Of a stretch of DNA of 64,000 nucleotides, positions 18,535 through 27,193 are shown one piece after another. Below the pieces are notes generated by a model. The model did no database searches, was not told the origin of the DNA, and saw nothing but the letters and a program-made list of their open reading frames with translations. Made by a program: the position numbers and the translations under genes. The first letter of the stretch is position 1. Each line of letters opens with the position of its first letter. Source of the DNA: Gammaproteobacteria bacterium (GTDB lineage Bacteria; Pseudomonadota; Gammaproteobacteria; Pseudomonadales; Halieaceae); the NCBI GenBank assembly GCA_024644535.1, contig JAHEKX010000008.1, positions 99,098-163,097 on the forward strand, in the 5' to 3' direction.

Positions 18535-19248
18535 ATGCACAGTGAAAACATCGAGTACGCCGCCAATGAGCTGACGCTAAAAGGCTACTTCGCCAGACCA
18601 TCGGCTCCGGGGCCTTATCCCTGTGTACTCGTCGCCCATGAATGGTGGGGCTGCAACGACTACGTGCGAAGTCGAGTGGACATGCTGGTGGCCGAAGGTT
18701 TCGCCGCTATGGCTATTGATTTGTATGGCAACGGTAAAACGGCAGCTGATGGCGGCGAGGCAGCTGCTCTAATGAACGCTCTACTGGAAACACCTGACGG
18801 TGTACTCGATCGCTTTAACGCCGCCCTTAACTTGGTTAAGTCACGCAGCGATGTAGATACTTCGAGTATTTCGGCGATTGGCTATTGTTTAGGTGGCGCA
18901 GTGGTATTAAATATGGCTCGTGCCGGTTTAGATCTTAATTTCGTCGCCAGCTTTCACGGTAATTTAAGCACCCAACACGCTGCATCAGAGGGCCAGATCA
19001 AAGCAAAAGTCGCTGTATTCCACGGCAACGACGATGTCATGATTCCTTTCGAGCAAGTTTCTGCTTTTAAAGCCGAAATGGATGCAGCCAAAGCGGACTA
19101 CCTATTCGTAGGTTACGATGGCGCCATGCATGGATTCACCAATCCACTGGCCACCGAGAGGGGGCAGAAGAACAACTTGCCGCTGGCATACAATAAGGCA
19201 GCAGATACGGACTCTTGGAGCCAGTTGTTGGAACACCTGCGGGGTTGA
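18535..19248 (+). CDS. Dienelactone hydrolase family protein
   Basis: A 237-residue alpha/beta-hydrolase of the dienelactone hydrolase family. The catalytic triad is visible: Cys118 in the nucleophile elbow GYCLGG, the Asp pair at 166-167 in HGNDDVMIP, and His199 in GAMHGFTNP. The glutamate that activates the cysteine in this family is in VAHEWWG. Start ATG 18535 has CAGGAGAA at 18522-18529; longer readings run back into the AraC gene and lack similarity. Classic substrates are lactones from chlorocatechol degradation, but many chromosomal homologues act on unknown esters. A hairpin lies 15 bases downstream. Confidence 0.88.
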   Translation: MHSENIEYAANELTLKGYFARPSAPGPYPCVLVAHEWWGCNDYVRSRVDMLVAEGFAAMAIDLYGNGKTAADGGEAAALMNALLETPDGVLDRFNAALNLVKSRSDVDTSSISAIGYCLGGAVVLNMARAGLDLNFVASFHGNLSTQHAASEGQIKAKVAVFHGNDDVMIPFEQVSAFKAEMDAAKADYLFVGYDGAMHGFTNPLATERGQKNNLPLAYNKAADTDSWSQLLEHLRG

Positions 19249-19262
19249 CTGCTGGTATTGGG

Positions 19263-19285
19263 GTGACGGGAAACCTACCCGTCAC
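19263..19285. terminator. Hairpin between convergent genes
   Basis: GTGACGGG (19263-19270), loop AAACCTA, CCCGTCAC (19278-19285): a perfect 8-bp stem between the convergent dienelactone hydrolase and halogenase genes. The T-tract is poor on both strands, so termination efficiency is uncertain. Confidence 0.5.
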
Positions 19286-19298
19286 TCTGCATTAATAC

Positions 19299-20771
19299 TT
19301 ACAAGTGGGCGTAACGTTGTATAAAAGCAGTATGATCCGGCAGCTGCGCCATACCCTGATCGACCCTCTCCATATTTTTTGCCAAAAACTGCGACAGCTC
19401 CGGTCCCGACATCTGATCAACAATTGGGTGATAGGTTTCCGGAATTAGGCCTTGTCCCATCATGACTTGAACCCAAGAGTTTTCAGCGAATACGTCGTCC
19501 TGCAACTTGTAAACAGTGCCAGTTTCGCGGAATAGCTCCATACGATGCTTCAATGTGTCGGGAATAGTCATTGTGCGGCAGTGATTCCAGAACTCGGTAT
19601 CGTCACGCTCCGTTAAATGGTAGTGCAACACGATAAAGTCGCGAATGTGCTCGGCCTCGCGGCGCAATTTAGCGTTATATTCGTCCCTGACTGAGGCTGC
19701 AATGCCCTGACTCGGAAACATTAACAGTAACCACAATAGGCCATTCTGGATAAAGTGGATGCTGGTGGACTCCAAGGGCTCAATAAAACCGCTAGATAGA
19801 CCGATGGCGATACAATTCTTGTTCCAGTATTGTTTGCGCTGACCTGTTTGAAAGCGGATCAGACGCGGATCCGTAGTTGGAGCTCCTGTCGTATGTCGAT
19901 GCAGCAGCGCCGTTGCCTCATCATCACTTAGGTAATCCGAACAATACACCAGACCATTACCGACACGATGCTGCAGAGGTATACGCCATTGCCAACCACT
20001 ACCATGGGCGATCGATCGCGTGTAGGGTATGGGATCTGCTTGCGATTCTGTTTGCATAGCCACTGCCCGATTGCAGGGTAGCCACTCGGACCAATCATCA
20101 TATCCCGTCTTTAAGGCATCCTCGACAAGCAGGCCCCTAAAACCGGTGCAATCAATGAACAAATCCCCCTCGATGTTTTGTCCATCAGCTAAACGTAACG
20201 ATTGAATATCGCCGGTGTCAGCCATGACCACATGGTCAATCATACCCTCTACGCGCTTTACTCCCGCTCTTTCAGAAAGCTTTCTTAGATAAGCAGCATA
20301 CAGGGTTGCATCTAGGTGATAGGCGTAATTCACCTTTTGCTGGCTTAGCAAACCAAAGCGGTTAGCCTCGGCGGCCTTCAGCTCCAAACAGTAATCTCCG
20401 TAGGGTTTTGCGTAACCTTCGTTTAAACCTCGTCGCCAAAAATGGTGAAAACCAGCGGCCCAGCAACCTGATCCTGTGTCGCCGAACGAGTGAATGTAGC
20501 GATGACCTAATTTCCGCCAGTTTTCAAACGCGATACCCAGTTTGAATGTCGCTTTAGTTTCGCGCAAAAACTCAGGTTCTGGGATTTGCAACAAACGATT
20601 AATCGTCAATATTGATGGAATGGTTGCTTCACCCACACCGATGGTACCAATCGCTTCTGACTCAACTAACGTTATGTCTAGTTTCTGTCCTACCAATTTT
20701 GATAAGGCGGCTGCGGTCATCCAACCTGCGGTACCACCACCAGCAATGACAACTTTCTTAATGGCTTGCAT
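19299..20771 (-). CDS. Flavin-dependent tryptophan-halogenase-like protein 1 (canonical motifs)
   Basis: A 490-residue FADH2-dependent halogenase-fold protein. It has the FAD motif VVIAGGGTAGWMTA (8-20), the lysine that carries the chloramine/hypohalous intermediate (Lys77 in ATFKLGIAF), the family-defining WxWxIP at 260-265 (WQWRIP), and the acid/serine pair Glu334-Ser335 in GFIEPLESTSIH that in PrnA positions substrate and halogen. All catalytic landmarks are intact, so halogenation is plausible. The natural substrate of halogenases linked to TonB receptors is not established. Last gene of a four-gene block (halogenase 2, SapC, cupin, halogenase 1) with 12 to 21 bases between genes. Confidence 0.9.
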   Translation of the reverse strand: MQAIKKVVIAGGGTAGWMTAAALSKLVGQKLDITLVESEAIGTIGVGEATIPSILTINRLLQIPEPEFLRETKATFKLGIAFENWRKLGHRYIHSFGDTGSGCWAAGFHHFWRRGLNEGYAKPYGDYCLELKAAEANRFGLLSQQKVNYAYHLDATLYAAYLRKLSERAGVKRVEGMIDHVVMADTGDIQSLRLADGQNIEGDLFIDCTGFRGLLVEDALKTGYDDWSEWLPCNRAVAMQTESQADPIPYTRSIAHGSGWQWRIPLQHRVGNGLVYCSDYLSDDEATALLHRHTTGAPTTDPRLIRFQTGQRKQYWNKNCIAIGLSSGFIEPLESTSIHFIQNGLLWLLLMFPSQGIAASVRDEYNAKLRREAEHIRDFIVLHYHLTERDDTEFWNHCRTMTIPDTLKHRMELFRETGTVYKLQDDVFAENSWVQVMMGQGLIPETYHPIVDQMSGPELSQFLAKNMERVDQGMAQLPDHTAFIQRYAHL

Positions 20772-20790
20772 AGAATCTCCGGAAACCGAA

Positions 20791-21798
20791 TTACCGTTTG
20801 AGTTGATTTAGCAGTAAGGCCCTGGTGCGCTTCGCTCGAGTTTCATCCATCGCACCTAAACGCCCCAAGGCGTTCTCAGGAATATGCTGATGTGTTAACT
20901 CATCGGCATCAAAAATGTAGTAATCAAAAAAACGCCGCCAAGCGTCTTTTTGCGCTTTGGGCAAACTGCGAATGCTGAGCATAGCGTGCAACAAGGCGTC
21001 ACCCGGCGCACCTAAAAACTCGGGCACGGTTGACCACCAATAATTCACCAAGATATTAATATCATCCAACGCCTCGACTTGGTGCCACCACATACTAGGC
21101 ACAAGTAGTGCATCGCCGGGTTCAAGATCGGCCACTACGGCTTGCTCCCACGCCAACTTGGCCTTTGGAAACCGCTCTTCATCGATATCATTGAAGTCAA
21201 CCATGCTAATAGGTTGCCCTGCGGGGGTCAGATCAAGTGGGCCGACGTATAGGTTCTCGATTTGCTCGGGCGGAAACAGTGTGAAACGACGCCGACCCAT
21301 TACACAACAGGCGATATTCTGTGGCAAATCAAAATGCGGGGCAACACGTGTTTTATTACCGATCCATAAGCTCGCAATTGGATCTAGAGCATCAATTGGC
21401 AAATCGTTCTGCGCACGAAATCCAGGCAACCAAGCGTCTAGATTGGTGGACCCAACATAAATCGCCGGCGCATCGGTGCCACCGCGATATTCCTTCAACT
21501 TAGCTATAACATCGTCTAGGCGGGCTTCAAGCTGCAAAAAGTTAAAACCTGTTAACTCTTTGTTGTAGAAGAAACGGCCCTTTATGTCTGCTTCGCCCAA
21601 AAAGGTACTGACAGGTCGCCCTGAGTAACGGTCCGCTAACATCGATAGCGCTGCATCTAGATCCTGCTTCTGCTGCGACACGCTGGGCCAAGCTGCGACT
21701 AGACCACGCAGCACTACTGGCTTTGTCGCGGACAGCACTGATTCGGGAATATCGGTCCAGCTCTGCGCATCGATGAATTGTATTTCTGCGACCGTCAT
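20791..21798 (-). CDS. Cupin-8 / JmjC-like Fe(II) oxygenase family protein
   Basis: A 335-residue protein of the cupin-like (FIH/JmjC-related) family. The putative Fe(II) triad is His155-x-Asp157 in RVAPHFDLPQN and His239 in PSMWWHQVEAL. The 2-oxoglutarate-binding region lies in the beta-barrel around GRRRFTLFPPEQ. Characterised relatives hydroxylate protein or peptide side chains. Copies of this family recur beside tryptophan-halogenase-like and SapC genes downstream of TonB-dependent receptors in polysaccharide-degrading Proteobacteria, where their role is unknown. Gene spacing here (12 bases after SapC, 19 before halogenase 1) indicates one operon. Confidence 0.85.
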   Translation of the reverse strand: MTVAEIQFIDAQSWTDIPESVLSATKPVVLRGLVAAWPSVSQQKQDLDAALSMLADRYSGRPVSTFLGEADIKGRFFYNKELTGFNFLQLEARLDDVIAKLKEYRGGTDAPAIYVGSTNLDAWLPGFRAQNDLPIDALDPIASLWIGNKTRVAPHFDLPQNIACCVMGRRRFTLFPPEQIENLYVGPLDLTPAGQPISMVDFNDIDEERFPKAKLAWEQAVVADLEPGDALLVPSMWWHQVEALDDINILVNYWWSTVPEFLGAPGDALLHAMLSIRSLPKAQKDAWRRFFDYYIFDADELTHQHIPENALGRLGAMDETRAKRTRALLLNQLKR

Positions 21799-21809
21799 AA
21801 AATGCTCAT

Positions 21810-22523
21810 TTACAAGCGCTGACTACGACGCCCAATAAGCGACTGCAGCTGCGATAATGAGGCGAGCATCATGTAGGCCGGCAGGAGCCAGCCTTCTTGA
21901 CGTAGCTTAGTCAGCACTTGGTCATCGGCTTTCTGTAGCGCCTCGTCATCTATGGTGTAAAAGTCTTCCAAAGCGTACTCGCTTCCATCTTTTAAACGGA
22001 TATTTAAGGTGACGGACTGAATTAAATTCTGCTCTGAGAGGGCCTGCATAAACGCCTCACTGGCCGCCTGGGCCTGAAACAACCCCTCAAGCATAGATGC
22101 TGTTTGTTCCAAAAATTCCGTGGTTCCACCTTGAGGTAAAAATAGTGACTCGCCCTCTTCGCTATTCACTCTTGGGTGTTCAACATCAATCGCCACAACG
22201 CGCTGTCGCTCACCGCCGTTACCTGGCTCTTGGCCCACCATAAAAGGTTGGCGTCGAATCATGGCCGGCACGTACGCTGCGTCCCAGTCACCCCCTTTCA
22301 AGAATAGGTTTTCGCCGCGCTCGAACCCCAGCAAAGCGACCGGGGCTAACTTGCCACTGTTAGGGTCTTTGTAAATCAATATGGGGTAATGCGCTTGTAT
22401 CGCACGCATTTCACCCGGAAAAGTCATAGCAAACATGACATCGTCGCCAAATTCCGGGCCATAACCTGTTTTTACTCGAAGATCTTGATGGTCGACGTTG
22501 TTCAGTTTTTGGATATTGGCCAT
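21810..22523 (-). CDS. SapC family protein
   Basis: A 237-residue protein of the SapC family. The name derives from Campylobacter S-layer-associated proteins, but the biochemical function is unknown. The conserved N-terminal core is present (FAMTFPGEMRAIQAHYPILIYKD, followed by LGFERGENLFL and the Trp/Tyr-rich WDAAYVPAMIRRQPF). There is no signal peptide or membrane segment, so it is probably cytoplasmic. It lies between halogenase 2 (20 bases upstream) and the cupin-like gene (11 bases downstream), the usual company of SapC in TonB-receptor loci. Confidence 0.87.
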   Translation of the reverse strand: MANIQKLNNVDHQDLRVKTGYGPEFGDDVMFAMTFPGEMRAIQAHYPILIYKDPNSGKLAPVALLGFERGENLFLKGGDWDAAYVPAMIRRQPFMVGQEPGNGGERQRVVAIDVEHPRVNSEEGESLFLPQGGTTEFLEQTASMLEGLFQAQAASEAFMQALSEQNLIQSVTLNIRLKDGSEYALEDFYTIDDEALQKADDQVLTKLRQEGWLLPAYMMLASLSQLQSLIGRRSQRL

Positions 22524-22543
22524 TAGAAATCCTTAGGTATTAT

Positions 22544-24106
22544 TTAACTCGCTCGGAACTCGCGAGTCATTAATTGCTGAACCAATTCCCGATTCGTGGG
22601 TAGGAGGCTCAAGTACTGCTGTTCTTGTTGATAACGCTGGCGGGACACTTGTTCAAAATTGGGAGCTCGCCGTTTGAGATGTCCGTTGTTCTTGGTCCCA
22701 AACCCCATACCATACAATACATATTGATAGCTTGCCGAGGGAAACAGGTCGTCAACACGACCCTCGTCTTGATGCCAAGGCGCTCTAGTACGCCACAGTT
22801 CTAGTAGCTCTATCAGATCGTCTGGACTGTTAGCTTGCTGTCGATGAGCAAGCCAATAATCACTGTCGCTACGATGGCTTAGTACGTAATGAAGCTTTAA
22901 AAATCGTACGATCTCGTTCCAACGGTAGGTAAATTGTTCATTAAAGCGCTTGGCGGTAATGGCCATGACTTGCCTATCTACTGGCATATGATCACACAAA
23001 AACTTGGCCCCTAGCTCAACCAAGACTAGAGCCGACGCCTCTAAAGGCTCTACAAACCCTGCAGACAATCCTATAGCAACACAGTTTTTGTGCCAGAACT
23101 TATCTCTAAATCCACTTTGAAACTTTATTTGACGAGGATTTAGATCATCAAAGTTGACGTGAGGCGCTGTCTGATTAACGTATTCTCGCAAACCAGTTTC
23201 AGCTTCGTCGTCGGTTTGATGAGCACTGCTGTATATGCGACCAACACCCCTGCGATGCTGCAAGCCGATATCCCAAGTCCAACCAGCGGAGTGAGCCGTC
23301 CCAAGTGTCACAGATGCAATGGGTGACTGATCGCTTTCATAGGGTAATTGAACCGCTAGCGCTCGGTCATTAAACAAGTATTTGGCTGGTTCAGTGTTTA
23401 ACCCAATACCGTAGTAGCCACTCAGTAAAAAGCCGTGAAAACCACTACAGTCGATAAATAAATCGCCCTCGATCAGACCGCTCTTTTCACCACGAACACC
23501 AAGCACAAAGTCATCAGCATCAGTCTCGACACCCACCAAATGGTCCACCACATGTTTAACGCCCAGACGTTCGATAGCGTGCGCGCGCAACAATTCGACG
23601 AACTTACCGGCATCAAGATGATATCCATAGTTTAGCGCGTACGCATACCCTGGCATCTCGATTTGCTTGGGGGCTTTACTTGCCTCGCATACGGCCGCTT
23701 GGCTACTCACCGTGTGCGCGAAGTCGGTTTCAAGGTTAGCAGATTGCCACAAATCCCATGGGTTAACGCCCACATAGTGCTCTGGCAGCGAGAATGGATG
23801 GTAGTAAGACTCGCGTTGACCATCACGCCAGCCTCTAAACTGCGACCCCTGCTTGAAGCTAGCGCCGCACTTGCGCACAAACTCGGTCTCGCTGATACCT
23901 ATTTTATTCAGGGTCGTGCGCATTGACGGCCACGTACCCTCCCCCACTCCAATGGTGCCAAGGGTGTCTGACTCTACTAGTGTCACCGACAAGCCGCTGT
24001 CAGAGGTATCAAAATGTGCCGCCAATGAGGCCGCAACCAACCACCCGGCGGTGCCTCCGCCGACGATAACTACACGTTTTACAGGTAAATTATTCTGTTC
24101 GATCAT
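22544..24106 (-). CDS. Tryptophan-halogenase-like protein 2 (altered active-site motifs)
   Basis: A 520-residue FAD-dependent halogenase-fold protein. The FAD motif VVIVGGGTAGWLVA (12-25) and the catalytic-lysine position Lys85 (ASFKQGSQF) are kept. Two signature positions differ from active halogenases: WxWxIP reads W276-T-W278-D-I-G281, with Gly for Pro, and the Glu-Ser pair reads Glu356-Ala357 in FVEPLEASALV. It may therefore be a non-halogenating flavoprotein, an oxidase, or a partner of halogenase 1. First gene of the block after the TonB receptor terminator; transcription could start in the 56 bases before it or come from read-through. Confidence 0.88.
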   Translation of the reverse strand: MIEQNNLPVKRVVIVGGGTAGWLVAASLAAHFDTSDSGLSVTLVESDTLGTIGVGEGTWPSMRTTLNKIGISETEFVRKCGASFKQGSQFRGWRDGQRESYYHPFSLPEHYVGVNPWDLWQSANLETDFAHTVSSQAAVCEASKAPKQIEMPGYAYALNYGYHLDAGKFVELLRAHAIERLGVKHVVDHLVGVETDADDFVLGVRGEKSGLIEGDLFIDCSGFHGFLLSGYYGIGLNTEPAKYLFNDRALAVQLPYESDQSPIASVTLGTAHSAGWTWDIGLQHRRGVGRIYSSAHQTDDEAETGLREYVNQTAPHVNFDDLNPRQIKFQSGFRDKFWHKNCVAIGLSAGFVEPLEASALVLVELGAKFLCDHMPVDRQVMAITAKRFNEQFTYRWNEIVRFLKLHYVLSHRSDSDYWLAHRQQANSPDDLIELLELWRTRAPWHQDEGRVDDLFPSASYQYVLYGMGFGTKNNGHLKRRAPNFEQVSRQRYQQEQQYLSLLPTNRELVQQLMTREFRAS

Positions 24107-24163
24107 AAGGCATTATAGTCAAATCAGTGTCTTCGAACCTAACAAGAATTGAGCACTCATAAT

Positions 24164-24190
24164 AAAAAAACCGCTCCGAAGAGCGGTTTT
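24164..24190 (-). terminator. Intrinsic terminator of the TonB receptor gene
   Basis: On the minus strand a perfect 10-bp stem (AAAACCGCTC / GAGCGGTTTT, tetraloop TTCG, 24167-24190) runs into a T-tract (A 24164-24170 on the plus strand). It separates the laminarinase/TonB-receptor transcript from the halogenase-SapC-cupin block. Confidence 0.88.
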
Positions 24191-24222
24191 ACGGATTACC
24201 CGATCACCCAAGTGAGACGGAT

Positions 24223-27147
24223 TTAGTAGACGTAGCGGAAACCAAACTGATAACGCGCTCCGCTTTGACCTACGTTGTAGAGCTGGTATGAGCTACGACC
24301 AAAGCTACGGAACGTTTCGTTGGTCAAGTTAATACCTTCTACAAATACAGTGAACGAATCGGTCAATTCATAAGACGCGTTGGCATCCCACTGCTCGTAT
24401 TCTTCCTGGTATCCAGGTTGAGTTACACCACCAGTGAAGAACTCGTCACGCCAGTTGTAAGCAACACGCACCTGAATGCCGTACTTGTCGTAGTAGGCAA
24501 TAAAGTTACGAGTATCACTTAAACCAGGCAAAGCGAACTGCGGGTCGTTTGATAGGCGATTGAATACAGCCGTACCATCTGCAAACGTAGCGTTAGCAAT
24601 AAAGCCAAAACCTGTATCTGCAAAATCGTGCTGCCATGCAATTTCCCAGCCGTCAATTTCAGCAATTTCTGCTGAGTTCAAGCTAGTATCCACATCAAAG
24701 TATGCCGGATCGTCTCGACCAACTACACCCGTAATGGTCTGAGCTGCAACATCAACGCCAGGCTCATTCGGGAAGTTGGTAAAGATGTAGTCACGAATGT
24801 CAGCGTTAGAAGCCGTAAGACCCAAGGCGTCAATTGCTGCCGAATACAAGGGGCCCAAAGCCGGGTGCGCCAAGTTCGGGAACAAGACAACATCTTCTTG
24901 CTCACCCGCCGTCACGAAATTCTCAACGCTCTTATCAAAATAGCCTATCGAGACGTAGCTTGAATCACCGTAGTAATACTCTAGCGAGAAATCCCAGTTT
25001 TCAGCTTCGTGGGGCAACAGGCCTGGGTTTCCTACGAAACCATCCGCCGTGTGCTCGCCCTCTACTACACGTAATACTGAGCCAATCGACAAATTGCCGA
25101 CCAAGTTCGAGAACGGCGAACGAGCAATCGTTTCACTGTAGGACGCTCGGAACTTGATATCTTCGGTTACATCAATACTAAAGTCGATGCTTGGCAAAGT
25201 GTAATCGTATTTACCCGTCAACGCCGAAGGAATTGTATCGTCAGAAGGCACAGCTGAAAATTCGTTCGTGGACGCCCATTCAATACGCACGTAGTCTTGC
25301 GATTCTGCGCTAGAGCTAACATCGGTTTCTTCATAACGAACGCCTGCGCGCACGCTAAAATCACGATCAAACATGACTCCGTCGTAGTTCACTTGAATAA
25401 AGGCTGATTGCGTTTCTTCGCGGAACTGGTTCCCGAATCCTCTGTTGCTGTCCGCACAGAAACCCGTGCCACAGTCACCACCGGCAAGGGCAGTTGCAAG
25501 ATAATACGAGTCAGTCGATGGCAGGCTCTGCAAAAACGCTCCTCGCTCTGCAACGGCCGCCATATCGAACATGAAGAAGTTATTAGTAACCGCGTTACCG
25601 CCACTCAACTGCTTATAAACGCCCTGAAGCGATGCCGGGACCATTAAATCAGCAATAGCACCGAACGCCGAGGCTTGGTTCTGCCCCCAACTATTCCGCT
25701 GTACGATGCTGCCTGACTCAAAGTTATCCAGATCCGACTGGCTAACACCAAAGTCGATCGATAGTGACTCGTTAAACTCAAATGAACCGTTCAAACGGGT
25801 CTGTTCGATATTCATTTCTGCCCAGCTGTTAGCAAAAACGCTACCCGTGATCTGCATATCATCTGGCGACAAAGGATCGTTGCGAGTGATCGTCGTCACA
25901 GGAATATCCTGCGAGAAATCTACGGTTGCCGCTTCGCGTCCAAACGCAGCGATGGAAAGATTGGCAGAACTGCCATATGGGCTATTGGGTGATCGCTCAG
26001 CCTTAGAATCGTGATGATCAAGCTCAAGCGTTAAACGGTCACTAACATCCCATTGTAAGTTGAACCCTAGCGAAGACCGCTCATTTTTGGATGCATCAAC
26101 ACCCGCGCCCATTGGCGTATCAGGCTGATTAAATGACTCTGTGTAGACTAATGGCGAGGCAATTGGCCCATCGGTCCACGTTGCCGATTGACCCGTTGGG
26201 CTAAACCAAATCGACATATTGTTATAGCGATGGTCTAGCTCTAACTCCGCTACGGTGTAGTCCAAGGTCGCCGTAACAGACTCGACGGGGCGCCACTGGA
26301 GAGTCAACTGACCATTAATACGAGTGCGTTCCCACTCATCTAGCTGGTAAACCACTTGCTGAGGTAAAGCAGCTAAATCGCCCTGACCTGGCTTATTGGT
26401 TTGCTGGCCATTGTCAGCAATCGCTTGACCGGGGCGCTCAAACCACTGCGTATTGAACGCACCGGCCTGACCGTTGTTACGCTCTTGGAACGAACCCGAC
26501 AGTGCAACACCAATGGTGTCATCGAAAAACGTCTGGCTAATTAAACCCGAGATTTCGGGGGTATAGTCATCGCCTTCAGCAGTAGAAAGGTCATGTACAG
26601 CTTTTGTGCTAAAAGCGACTTTCAAGCCCGGATCATCTAAAGGCTTCGCTGTTTTGATGTTAATGGTCGCGCCAATACCACCGGTTGGCACGTTTGCCTG
26701 ACCGGTTTTGTATATTTCGACGCCAGATACGCTTTCTGATGCTATATCACCGAAATCAAACGAGCGACCACCGCCCGAGTGAGTCGGCATTTGACGGCCG
26801 TTCAGCGTTACCAGGTTAAAGTCAGCACCGAAACCACGAACGGTTACAGTTGAACCCTCACCACGCGAACGCTCAATAGCTACACCAGTGATACGCTGCA
26901 AAGACTCCGCGAGGTTAGTATCGGGAAATGCACCGATATCCTCCGCCGTAATTGCATCAACAACACCGGCTGAGTCTCGCTTAGTATCCATAGCGCGCTT
27001 CAAGCTCGCCTTAATACCGGTTACAACAACTTCTTCCATGACGGGCGCACTGTCCTGAGCAACCGCGCTGGTCGCTCCGAGTGCGATGCCCATGGCGACC
27101 GTTACTGCAGTCGCCATCGCATTTTTGTTAAAACGTGTATGTTGCAT
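24223..27147 (-). CDS. TonB-dependent outer-membrane receptor
   Basis: A 974-residue TonB-dependent receptor (from ATG 27147). The signal peptide is about 1-31 (ATAVTVAMGIALGATSAVAQ). A TonB-box-like segment MEEVVVTGIKASL follows, then a plug domain with FPDTNLAESLQRITGVAIER and VRGFGADFNLVTLNGR, and a 22-strand barrel ending in the aromatic-terminated strand YQFGFRYVY. It belongs to the large-receptor type that imports oligosaccharides in Alteromonas, Caulobacter and Xanthomonas relatives. ATG 27147 has AAGGGG upstream and starts a standard signal peptide; ATG 27192, one base after the laminarinase stop, would add 15 polar residues. The upstream GH16 gene suggests beta-1,3-glucan oligosaccharides as cargo. 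Confidence 0.92.
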   Translation of the reverse strand: MQHTRFNKNAMATAVTVAMGIALGATSAVAQDSAPVMEEVVVTGIKASLKRAMDTKRDSAGVVDAITAEDIGAFPDTNLAESLQRITGVAIERSRGEGSTVTVRGFGADFNLVTLNGRQMPTHSGGGRSFDFGDIASESVSGVEIYKTGQANVPTGGIGATINIKTAKPLDDPGLKVAFSTKAVHDLSTAEGDDYTPEISGLISQTFFDDTIGVALSGSFQERNNGQAGAFNTQWFERPGQAIADNGQQTNKPGQGDLAALPQQVVYQLDEWERTRINGQLTLQWRPVESVTATLDYTVAELELDHRYNNMSIWFSPTGQSATWTDGPIASPLVYTESFNQPDTPMGAGVDASKNERSSLGFNLQWDVSDRLTLELDHHDSKAERSPNSPYGSSANLSIAAFGREAATVDFSQDIPVTTITRNDPLSPDDMQITGSVFANSWAEMNIEQTRLNGSFEFNESLSIDFGVSQSDLDNFESGSIVQRNSWGQNQASAFGAIADLMVPASLQGVYKQLSGGNAVTNNFFMFDMAAVAERGAFLQSLPSTDSYYLATALAGGDCGTGFCADSNRGFGNQFREETQSAFIQVNYDGVMFDRDFSVRAGVRYEETDVSSSAESQDYVRIEWASTNEFSAVPSDDTIPSALTGKYDYTLPSIDFSIDVTEDIKFRASYSETIARSPFSNLVGNLSIGSVLRVVEGEHTADGFVGNPGLLPHEAENWDFSLEYYYGDSSYVSIGYFDKSVENFVTAGEQEDVVLFPNLAHPALGPLYSAAIDALGLTASNADIRDYIFTNFPNEPGVDVAAQTITGVVGRDDPAYFDVDTSLNSAEIAEIDGWEIAWQHDFADTGFGFIANATFADGTAVFNRLSNDPQFALPGLSDTRNFIAYYDKYGIQVRVAYNWRDEFFTGGVTQPGYQEEYEQWDANASYELTDSFTVFVEGINLTNETFRSFGRSSYQLYNVGQSGARYQFGFRYVY

Positions 27148-27193
27148 ATTGGTTACCCCTTGCAAACTATTTTTAATATCGTTTCTGCTCATG

